Shown here one piece after another: positions 21,462 through 30,412 of a DNA stretch of 64,000 bases. The stretch is from Eretmocerus hayati (lineage: Eukaryota; Arthropoda; Insecta; Hymenoptera; Aphelinidae), in NCBI GenBank assembly GCA_029851415.1, contig CM056741.1, positions 180,589,021 through 180,653,020 on the forward strand, given 5' to 3'. The notes beneath the pieces were generated by a model that was not told the DNA's origin, did no database searches, and saw only the letters and a list, made by a program, of their open reading frames with translations. Made by a program: the position numbers and the translations under genes. Position 1 is the first letter of the stretch. Each line of letters opens with the position of its first letter.

Positions 21462-23477
21462 ATGATGATCTTCTTAATTATCTTATTACAAACTATAATA
21501 ACAGTACATGGGATGATTGGGTACGATTGTGGAGCTAGATCCCTGAACGTGACAACTTTGTCTCTCGTAGAAGTCGGGGAATGCGACATACCTAATGAAA
21601 CCGTGGAAATGTCCAAGCAATACATCCAGCTTCTGCAAATTGACGAATTCACTCAAACCAACGTCATACAATGCAAGCTTGAGATACATCGCACTATCTA
21701 CGCTTGCGGAATGTTTTCTCATACGTCGATTGTCAGCAATGGAGAGATTGAATACATCTCAGAAGTCAGTTATGATGTATGCGACCAGATCCATAAAACT
21801 GGAACTTACACATTGAACAACGGACACGTCATAAATGGACTTCGCGTGAATCATAGCGCTACTCATGGCGTAACCTTTGCCGGATTTCTCAGTACTGAAG
21901 GCAAATGCAACGGAGCCGGTTATTCAGACCCATATGGAACTTGGGAAAACGTTGTAGTTCAAGGAACATTAAAAATTACGTTGACACAGTATAATGCAAG
22001 GGTTTCTCTTGATACAAATCATGTTCATCTACGTTCTGGCACATTGTGTTCGCTTTCGGATAGAACTTGTGTAGATATGGAAGGAGGGTATACTTTTTGG
22101 AATTCTATACCCTCTGATAGATGTCGTTTCGATCGCTACAGCATTCTTTACGAAGGATATGCCGATAAGATGAGAGATAGTAAGTCAGGTGCTTTTCAGA
22201 ATGTATACTCTCTTAATTCGCAAGGCACGACATTTGCATTAGCACAAAAATCAAAAGAAATGGTATGTGGTTATACTCTAATTCATACAGAACATCCTAA
22301 GTTATTGATTTTTGAAACTGTAAAGGGCGAGAGCTTCGCAGCAAATACTAATACGCTTGTCTATAATCTTGATCTCTTCACCTATGTGAATTCAAAATTC
22401 GTTTACGTTGAAAGACATATGCGAAATCAAATGAAACAATTATATCGGGATGTCATACTCCATCACTGTGACCTCGAACGACAAACCATCAAGAATTCTC
22501 TGGCGATAGCGACCCAATCACCCGACGAATTTGCATTTAATTTTATGAAAGGACCAGGCCACATGGCAGTCGTGACTGGAGAAGTAGTCCACATTATTAA
22601 ATGTATACCTGTTGAAGTACGTATCAGACATACAGAGGAGTGCTACGCTGAGCTCCCTGTATTCCATCAAAATGAAACTCGTTTCTTAACTCCCCGAACT
22701 CATATTCTCAAAGCGAGAGGTACGAAAATCTCTTGCAACGCATTCCTTCCTCCTTATTACCACGTAGGCGGAATCTGGTATAAGATGATGCCACGCCCTA
22801 TCGAAACCCTTCCACCAACTATTATTCAACCCATGTCGAAAATAACTTGGAAATATACCAATCCATCAAATCTTGCCACTGCTGGTATTTACACCGATAA
22901 AGATCTAGAAGAATTACGAGAACATATTATGTTCCCCGTGGAAAGACCCGCTGTCTTGAACGACTTGGCTCGGGAAATCCACTATCAACCCACTACTAAT
23001 ACTGATGGAGCAATGTTCAAGCTTCTGAATGAGGAAGCAGTAGCTCACATAGTTGAGTCTGCTTGGTCTCAACTCTGGGACAAATTTGTCACCTTCGGTT
23101 CTGCCAGTGCTGGACTCATTGGAATATTATTCATACTACAGATCATAAAAGCTGTCATCAGCGTATTCCTTCGAGGTTATGCACTCCATGAAGCTTTTGG
23201 ATGGTCTATCCATCTACTCGGTGCTGTTTGGAGCACTCTCGCCAATTTCCTTTTATATCTGAACGATCAGTCTCTCAGATCAGAGCGAGACATCGAAGCT
23301 GGACCGACTTACCCTCCGACCAGTCCTCTTCGAGAACACCTCAATATCTACGAACCAACGCATGAAGTTAACCCACAGGATTCTCCCCAAGAGAATGTCA
23401 AACCCCAAAATCCTTTGAACAAAAGTATCCGCCAGCCCTCTGATACGAATAACCCTAAATCATTTTTCAAGTTATAA
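21462..23477 (+). CDS. env: env-like membrane glycoprotein, chuvirus-glycoprotein-like
   Basis: The frame is open from 21366, but I choose ATG 21462 (671 residues). It follows the splice acceptor and puts the hydrophobic MMIFLIILLQTIITVHG right at the N terminus as a signal peptide. The ectodomain starts MIGYDCG, is Cys-rich and has N-glycosylation sequons (NVT, NET, NHS). A membrane anchor lies near residues ~545-570 (SAGLIGILFILQIIKAVISV), followed by a second hydrophobic stretch and a Pro-rich tail. The early YDCG..LNVTTLSLVEVG..C pattern recalls glycoproteins of Chuviridae, which are known to be captured by insect retroelements. I see no clear furin-type RxKR site as in baculovirus-F-like gypsy Env. 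The viral kinship is inference from pattern, not a search. Its role would be virion surface protein and cell entry. Confidence 0.75.
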   Translation: MMIFLIILLQTIITVHGMIGYDCGARSLNVTTLSLVEVGECDIPNETVEMSKQYIQLLQIDEFTQTNVIQCKLEIHRTIYACGMFSHTSIVSNGEIEYISEVSYDVCDQIHKTGTYTLNNGHVINGLRVNHSATHGVTFAGFLSTEGKCNGAGYSDPYGTWENVVVQGTLKITLTQYNARVSLDTNHVHLRSGTLCSLSDRTCVDMEGGYTFWNSIPSDRCRFDRYSILYEGYADKMRDSKSGAFQNVYSLNSQGTTFALAQKSKEMVCGYTLIHTEHPKLLIFETVKGESFAANTNTLVYNLDLFTYVNSKFVYVERHMRNQMKQLYRDVILHHCDLERQTIKNSLAIATQSPDEFAFNFMKGPGHMAVVTGEVVHIIKCIPVEVRIRHTEECYAELPVFHQNETRFLTPRTHILKARGTKISCNAFLPPYYHVGGIWYKMMPRPIETLPPTIIQPMSKITWKYTNPSNLATAGIYTDKDLEELREHIMFPVERPAVLNDLAREIHYQPTTNTDGAMFKLLNEEAVAHIVESAWSQLWDKFVTFGSASAGLIGILFILQIIKAVISVFLRGYALHEAFGWSIHLLGAVWSTLANFLLYLNDQSLRSERDIEAGPTYPPTSPLREHLNIYEPTHEVNPQDSPQENVKPQNPLNKSIRQPSDTNNPKSFFKL

Positions 23478-23504
23478 TGAAAATTCAATAAGCGAGATCA
23501 ACAT

Positions 23505-23614
23505 CGAGCTTCGCTTCGACCATCCAGAATGGTCCGGAAGTTTCGATCATGATACTAAGGCTGACCTTATTCGAGATTCGCTTCGACTATCTAATATAGT
23601 CCAGAATCCTCGAT
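23505..23614 (+). repeat. Tandem hairpin pair between env and PPT
   Basis: Two ~43-bp units 67 bp apart (23505 and 23572) begin CGAG and share CTTCGCTTCGAC-like sequence. Each folds: GACCAT-CCAGA-ATGGTC (23518-23534) and GACTAT-CTAAT-ATAGTC (23585-23601). The units differ at a paired position in a compensating way (C-G in one, U-A in the other). An outer CTTC/GAAG helix and a 2-nt bulge are partly kept. The remaining ~160 bp up to the LTR shows nothing else. Confidence 0.55.
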
Positions 23615-23773
23615 GACTGGAATGACAAGAAAAATGATTCATCTTTCCCATCCTACTGACCAATACCCTGAAAAATAAGAAAAACATACAACTGTCAGAG
23701 AGTTCTGAGGATTCTCAGTAGAGGCATACGCTTGCTATTAGAGTTCTTCAAACTCACTACCAAGCGTTTCACT

Positions 23774-23780
23774 GGGGGAG
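23774..23780 (+). other. Polypurine tract
   Basis: GGGGGAG lies directly before the 3' LTR, the expected place for priming of plus-strand DNA. It is short but uninterrupted. Confidence 0.7.
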
Positions 23781-25596
23781 TGTGACGTCCTGGCGTCCTC
23801 CCGCTCGACAAATGTTTCCCGATTTTTCGAGAAATAAGCAAGCCAACGGAAGGGCCGCTCGCCCGTTTCACCTTTTTTTTGTATAGGCACGGAAATCGCC
23901 GGGTACCTGGTGGTGCAAGGCCAGTTGCACCGCAGTTCAGAAAATTCTGGAAGGTATTGCCTATACTCTCTGTGCTTTTTCCTTCCAGAACTTTCGCGAA
24001 GCTCTCGCACTGGTAATACAAGGCAGCAACTAGCTTCGCGAGCCCTATAATAAAAAACGGCCAAAGGCACGCAGGTAGGCTTTTCACCTGTGGAATGCGC
24101 GGCTCGCAGGCTAGTTGCGCGCACTTTTCGTCAACATACTAGAAGCATGTAGAACGTTCTGGAACATTGAAAATATTCATTTTCTTTATCCTGAAGTATT
24201 TTTAAGAGTTTGAACATTGATATTGGTAGATAATACCCTACATGTCCATATTCTAGCCGTAGTTTGAACTTCTTACGTTTATTTCAACCGTATATTGCGA
24301 ATTTTATCGGGATAAAGTTTCTTCATGAAAAACCATTAAATATCGATAAAAATTGGTAAGATATGATAAAAACATTAAAAAATGACTATAAAAATCTAAG
24401 AATAAGCAAAAATCACTAGTGTAAATCGTGTAATTGAATTTTTACGTAAAATATCATTGAAATTGCTCGAATAATGAGTAAATCACCATTTACATAAAAA
24501 ATCCATCGCACATATGTTAATCTAAGAAATTTAGGATAATAAACATTATCTATAGTGTAAAATAATCGCAAAAATAGCAAAATACTCGCAAATTGAAATT
24601 TTATCGATTTTCACGAATTTTTGAGTAATCTAATAGGAATAACTAATCGAACTTTATTTAAACATTTTGTCTATCACATTTAAATAATAATATCAAGTAA
24701 ATTACATGTATTTTCGAGGAAATTCACGTAAATGAACAATTTTACCTAAAATACTAGTTTTTAGTGATGTAAACGTATTATTTGGTATGTAACCCGAATA
24801 ATCATCTAATCTTATGTGTTATGAATAATATACCATAACTTTATAATGTTTATTGTAAAATTTAGCTTATTTATGTAAAAAATCATACTCGTGGTGACAT
24901 CTAACGTGAAAATTTTTCGGGTAACTCGCCCTCTCCCTCGAGACCAGACCCGCCTAATGCACCGCCCTTGAGTGAAATTCTGGAATCTAACTGGCCCATC
25001 TCGGTCCCTACCAATGCGTGGGTGGAGAAACTTGACCGGGGCTACCTGAGACTATAAAAATCCGCGCTCTCGCGACTTTTGACAGTTTTTCGGTCAGCTT
25101 CTGTTCAGCTCAGTTCAGCTCTGTTCAAAGACGAATTTCTGAAATTTTGTAACCGCTGTCTCTGTCTCTGTAACCACTGTATCTGTTCCTGAAACCGCTG
25201 TTCCTGTGAGCACCACGAGGATATCCTGTTGTGTATATTTCTGAAGAGAAATAAAAGTGAGTATATATACATCGACGGTGAATTTTAGTGTCCGCGAACG
25301 GTCAACATCTTAAAATCCTCCAAGTTCACCCGGGCTCTGGTACCCAGTCGCAAGGCCGGTGAACTTTCCCAAGCTTCCTTTCCTCATAGAAGACGATCAG
25401 ACTTAGGTTCGAGAGGCACTCCTCGGCACCCGGGGAACTGTTCTGCTCAGATCAGTCTGGTTTTGTCTTTTCCCGTCTCACCCTATCGCAGCCCATCCTC
25501 GACAATCAACAAGACATCGAACCGGAATTTTGCGCCCCGAGTTGATGCGCCCAACTCGAAATACTGTGTTCACGACTACGGCATTTTAATGTCACA
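23781..25596 (+). repeat. 3' LTR (1816 bp)
   Basis: Same length and termini as the 5' LTR; no difference was seen by eye in the compared blocks. Its AATAAA at 25250-25255 would serve 3' end formation. It is followed by TTGG, the target duplication. Confidence 0.95.
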
Positions 25597-25668
25597 TTGG
25601 TAAATGTGCTGATGTAGAGCTCCATCGTACCCACGAAGCAGGATCTATGAGTATTGTATTCTATAATA

Positions 25669-25865
25669 CAGTAAAACCTGTCTCTATGGGCATTTCTAAA
25701 ATTCGGGCACCTCCCAATCAAGGGCACTTCTACGTGGAACCAAATTTCATTTCTCCATTAGCTCAAATGATGGTACTCTCAGTCCATATTTTGGGCACCT
25801 GTCTTTTATTGGCGGGTTAATTATAGTGAAACCGAAGGTGCCCAAATTAAACTGGGGTGTCACTG
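25669..25865. mobile_element. pogo/Tc1-like MITE, 197 bp, TA flanks
   Basis: TA flanks both ends (25667-25668 and 25866-25867). Ends are inverted: CAGTAAAACCTGTCTC on the left, CAGTGACACCCCAGTT read inward on the right. Subterminal copies of GGGCAC/GTGCCC recur inside. CAGT-starting ends with TA targets fit pogo/Tigger-type elements. It lies 70 bp from the LTR element. Confidence 0.65.
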
Positions 25866-26396
25866 TATTATTAATCATTTCTGCAGCTTCAATTATCGAA
25901 GAATTTGAAGAAAATATTCGGTCCCTCAACAGGGGTCGACTGTCTTCGCGTCGGGATTTTGAAAATCCCACTAGAATTAATTGAGTTTTCCTATCTAAAA
26001 ACTCTTTTTTACGTGTGAACTAGAAAAGGCTTATTTTCAGTCTCGTGAAGCCACTATATTGATGGAGGTTCCAATGCATAATTATCTAATACACACTGAG
26101 CTTCTTGCGAATCTCTTCTAAGCCATCCCAACTCTCAGACAGCTTCAGGGCTCCTGGGATGATCATCGAGTCAATTTTTGATAATAACTCTGATTTAATT
26201 GAGGACCATAAGCTTACTGTCTATTCGAGCACTTGGGCTATCATAAAACTTTGTCCTGAACACGGTATTACTGTTTGAAATTGAACGGTATCGTTGTTTA
26301 AACTTTGTTATCGACAAAATATACTTGAACCCTCATTCCTGAATTATAGATCCAGAGTAGATTAAGGCGAAGGTCTCGAGATTATCACTATAACTA

Positions 26397-27376
26397 CCGT
26401 GAACGGCGGTGACTATGGCCAACGGGGTGACTGTGGCCACTTTCCCGGAAAAAAGATTGTTGAAGTCGCACCTCCGAAACTATACCACCTAGAGGGGTGT
26501 TCAAAAGCTCACTGTAAAGCTTAGAAACTCTACTTTCAGAATATGCCAGCTTATTAGTGATAAGGTGGCTTCCATTGACCCTTTCTTTCGTTGGAATGAA
26601 CGGATAATTTCCAGGTAAAATATTCATGCCACGAAAATCCACCCGATCAACCCATTGGATTCACTCCTATCTCCTCCCCATAATTTTTTCTTGGTAGGTA
26701 ATGATGTCCTCTACATTTTGCGCTATTGCCAACTGAATTTAGGTGCGACAGTTATTTAGATTGACCGTTTGAACGGAAACTTGCGGAAACTTGTAATTTT
26801 TTAGCTTCCCTGGGGTGACTGTGGCCACCCCATCCGACACTCCCAATGACCATTTGAACGATATATTAGTTATTTATTGGGCCATCCAGGTCGACTTTGG
26901 CCACTCCAGCTGTCATTTCTAACAGGAATTTGAACGTAAACTTGTCATTTCTCTATTTTCTTGAATCTCCCGGTCGTCCGGGGTGACCTTAGCCACCCCG
27001 AAGTGGTCGGCTGATGAGTTTCGTTGTTCAAACTAAGGTGGCAAGTCTTATTTAGTTCATTGGCATAATGTTATAAGACTTCTATATGTTCCGTCTCTAG
27101 ACTTTATGTCATCAGAAAATTTGTTCCGAGGACAAAATACCCGTGTTTGTTTTGAAAAGTACACGAAGTTCGTGGTGCTCGACGAAGGTGGCCACAGTCT
27201 GATTTTACAGTTTTCAAGAATGCAAACAGGTAAAATTGAATTCTGAGCACTGTATTTCAAAGAAGAAGTTAGTCAAGACGCGTCAAATGACCTAAAATAC
27301 ATAGAAGTTTGGCTTGAACATCGCAGTGAGAATTTAATTAGAAGCTCCAAAGTGGCCATAGTCATCCCGGCTTATG
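26397..27376. mobile_element. TA-flanked element with reiterated GGGGTGACTGTGGCCA motif
   Basis: The left end after TA (26395-26396) reads CCGTGAACGGCGGTGACTAT; the right end read inward is CCATAAGCCGGGATGACTAT, followed by TG where TA is expected. The interior repeats the terminal motif about six times in both directions (near 26424, 26813, 26888, 26978, 27186, 27353). No coding frame. It is one of four same-plan elements (see 42335, 54647 and 58597). Confidence 0.55.
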
Positions 27377-28263
27377 GTGGTGCAAAGGAAGTGGGAACGG
27401 CGAGGAAAATTCCAATTTGCATTTTAGTTATAGATGGTAAGATTTCAGTACACTCACTCACTAGGTACTAAATTCTGATCTTATGTCAAGATGATGGAAA
27501 TCAATGCGGAAAAATTATCTTCTTTGTGACACAAGAATCTTAAAATGACCTTCAAACAAATTTGGAGAAATGTATGTATAACAGTTGCGAAAAAATTCCA
27601 AAATACATTATCGAGTACATTATGACAAGATTCACCTTGTGCACTCATTCTGAAAATGAATATCAATGCAATATAATTTATGTTTACTCCCCAGTGAGCT
27701 GATCCAACGATAAGCAAAATTACACTCGGTGATACGATATGGCTCATCGCGTATCTTCTCCTCTATACCTCAATATCTAAATGATTATTTCAAAATGCAT
27801 GTCATGTTATCAGTGATATCGTTGGTCCGCCACAACGTTTTCTCACATTTGAAGAAATGTAATATTTGCTGGATCTCGTATATCTTTGTACGCGAAAGAA
27901 TTGCATAAAGTAATGAAAGTGAGTATCATCAAGTAAATAAAAGAATGATTTATCTCAAAATATTATACGATAAGATTCACTCAGGAAAACGAAGAAGTGC
28001 AGACGAGTCTGCACGATTTTTTTCCTGATTCATTCTAAGTTCTTTTAAACAAAATTACACACCAGCTTAAACCACCAAGTATTTACATGAGAACACTGAT
28101 GGGCAGAGACCGCATGAACCTTTTAATTCATTATTGATCATATTAAGGGTTTATGGGGCTATAAGAGGGAATTTTCCAATCTCCGCAGAAGGTCCTGCTC
28201 TCACACGTATAGGTATATGAACCTGACATAAGTACATCTGCAGATTTTCAGTCGGATTAACAA
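27377..28263. other. Noncoding DNA, nothing recognised
   Basis: AT-rich with no convincing frame, repeat boundary or RNA gene. A minus-strand frame of 88 codons (27481-27747) has no recognisable domain and is unlikely to be a gene. Confidence 0.5.
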
Positions 28264-28267
28264 TTAA

Positions 28268-29593
28268 GGGCATGCGGTAGCTGTGCAAGGCGGCCATAGA
28301 ATTCTATTTACATCTTATGTTGAAATTTCTTTGAGACGAAGGTTGAGATGCATGAGTTGTCCAGTTCTTGTTATTGACCAAATCATACTCCACAAATTAC
28401 CATTTCATTCAAATTATAAGAGTCTAATAGTGAAAAAATAGGAACGATTGGGCCGCTGCAACCTCCTAACCTACACTGTAAAAAATTGGTTGACTTTCCA
28501 CCAAAATCGACAACTAGTGGTTGGTTGTCGAAATCAACCAGCTGGTTGGCATTCAACCACTGGTTGACTTTTTCCCCACAGTGAAAATATAAGGATGAAT
28601 ATGGCGCCCACGATATTGGTCGATGGTGGTCTCCGGGTGACACTTTCGAGTCGGAAAAACAAGTTTCGTCATGTTTTTTCACAAACAAAGAGGGATAAAC
28701 ATTAGCACCGGTCGCGTATGGACGACAAAGCGGGTTGCCTGTCATGCAGGAGTCGAATACGCGTCGTAAGGCTGAAGGAATGGATAGATGGACGGATGGG
28801 GTGGGAAGGTAGATGGGATCGATGGATGCATCGAATGGAACGGAATGGAGTGGGACGGAATGGAAGAGGATGGAACGGACCGGAATCGAACATACAATTC
28901 CGTTCCGTTCCATATCACTCCGTTCCATTACGGTCCGTTCCATTCCCCTCCATCCCGTTCCATTCCACTCCGTTCCATTCCATTCCACACCGTTCCATTC
29001 CCTTCCATTCCGATCCGTTTCATCCTATTCTATTCCGTTCCATTCCATTCCATTCCATCCATCCATCCATCTCATCTACGTTCCCACCCCATCCATCCAC
29101 CTATTCATCCCTCCAGCCTCATGATGTGTATTCGACCCGAGATTCGACCCCTGCAGGACTGGCAACTCGCTTTGTTGTCCATACGCGACCGGCGCCGATG
29201 TTTATTCCTCTTCGTTTTTGAAAAGAACACGACGAAACTTGTTTTTCCGACTCAAAACTGTCACCCGGAGACCACCATCGACCAATATCGTGGGCGCCGC
29301 ATTCATTCTTATATATTCGTTGAGGGAAAAAAGTCAACCAGTGGTTGACGCCAAACCAATGGTTGAGGGAAAAACTGTAACCACTTACTGGTTGAAGTTT
29401 TTCCCACAAATTTTTTACAGTGTATAAAATGAGCACATTGTAATTCGCACTTTTATCCGATTCTCTCACAATTTGGGTTAAACGACGAGAAGAGCCATTC
29501 AAGTTAGATGATAAAGAGTGTAGTGGCCTTTCTCGTCGTTTATCCCCTAAATCGAAGGATAATTCGAGTAAAGTAGGAACAAAATTCAGTTAA
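28268..29593. mobile_element. TTAA MITE, copy 3, split by a later insertion
   Basis: After TTAA (28264-28267) it starts GGGCATGCGG, matching the family end. Its core CCTCCTAACCTA is cut at 28473 by the ATTCC element and resumes TAAAATGAGCACA at 29423. The right half keeps the AATTCGCACTTTTATCCGA and TTAAACGACGAGAAGA modules, then decays. Joining the flanks restores the core seen in copies 1 and 4, so the order of insertion is clear. Confidence 0.6.
28474..29422. mobile_element. Palindromic TA element with ATTCC satellite core, copy 1
   Basis: 949 bp flanked by TA (28472-28473, 29423-29424). Ends are CACTGTAAAAAATTGGTTGA inward from the left and the inverse (...AAATTTTTTACAGTG) on the right. 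The arms are rich in AACCAGTGGTTGA motifs and then share about 190 bp of inverted sequence. The centre (about 28836-29075) is a degenerate GGAAT/ATTCC pentamer array that itself switches orientation midway. Long frames of repeated His-Ser-Ile-Pro-Phe or Trp-Asn-Gly units come from this satellite and are not genes. Confidence 0.75.
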
Positions 29594-29965
29594 GATGAAT
29601 TTCCCTGCAAAGTATTTGAATCGAGGGATTGGGATCGAATGGATTGGAGTATGATTTTAACATTCATAACATCTATGAGTTGATACACAGAGTAAGAAGT
29701 ACCACTTTAATCCATTTTCTGGATAAAAGATTGATAAAGGGACAAAATAAAAGCTCGTATCTCAACAGTGAATATTCTTGACAAAACCACTGCCAAAAAA
29801 CACCACGAATTCAAGTTTGGGAAATAGTTTATGGAAATTGATGATCCTAAACTCTCCGTACTATCCGATCATTGGGTGAGGAAAAAAACCCACCAAAAGG
29901 GGGGGACGAGTTTTTTCAATTTCTCAACTCAAGTATCAAACATAAAAATTCAAATATCAACTCAC
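29594..29965. other. Noncoding, downstream of the candidate exon
   Basis: Probably intron on the minus strand. No other signal seen. Confidence 0.4.
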
Positions 29966-30078
29966 CTATATGCCGTGGCAGCATATTGCGTATTTGAACT
30001 CGACGATGACGATGATGCTGCAGCATCTTCATCATCTGTATCATCCTTCATTATACTCGACTCTGACTTGTTGTGACC
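29966..30078 (-). CDS. Candidate internal host exon, acidic/Ser-rich
   Basis: On the minus strand TTTTATTTGCAG precedes 113 nt, which end ..ATATAG before GTGAGT, so both splice sites are near consensus. Of three frames only one is open. It reads GHNKSESSIMKDDTDDEDAA, then a serine run, then NTQYAATAYR. The frame starts in phase 0 and ends in phase 2. Exon size, paired splice sites and an acidic low-complexity linker fit a regulatory protein. It cannot splice directly to 5896 as drawn, because the phases do not match, so the two are either alternative exons or separate genes. The gene is not recognised. Confidence 0.55.
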
Positions 30079-30412
30079 CTGCAAATAAAATCAAGACAAA
30101 ATAAATCATCAGTAACTTGTTATTATTTGCACATAATTGAATTCTTTTTTTTTTTTTCTTATATAGATAATTGAATTCTGATCGGTTCTTTTATCTAACA
30201 TTTTCGAGGATCGAATGGAAAACATTGATCCTACCGACTGCGTTTCAGAACGTCAACCTCACGATTTTTCGAACCAGGCGATTATTTTTCAAATCTAACA
30301 AAATAATCATATGTACGTCGCATTTATCTTTCGTCTGACATTATTATTGCAAGATAATACTCTGAAGTCAAAATACATCAAACAAACTCAACAATTCAGG
30401 AGTTGATAGACA

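Larger units (their letters stand above)
11884..25596 (+). mobile_element. Complete env-bearing Ty3/gypsy LTR retroelement
   Basis: The element is 13,713 bp and bounded by a 4-bp target duplication TTGG (11880-11883 and 25597-25600). The two LTRs are both exactly 1816 bp and I saw no mismatch in the parts compared by eye. The order protease, RT, RNase H, integrase places it in Ty3/gypsy (Metaviridae). All coding frames (ORF0, gag, pol, env) are open end to end, and PBS, PPT, TATA box, poly(A) signal and splice sites are present. Intact frames and equal LTRs mean a recent insertion. Size, a pre-gag zinc protein, two protease copies and a non-baculoviral-looking env set it apart from the usual insect gypsy plan. 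Confidence 0.95.

Noticed and set aside
28383..29348. Several long open frames with His-Ser-Ile-Pro-Phe or Trp-Asn-Gly repeats
   Set aside because: They follow the ATTCC/GGAAT pentamer array in all frames and both strands; no stop words exist in the repeat unit, so open length means nothing.
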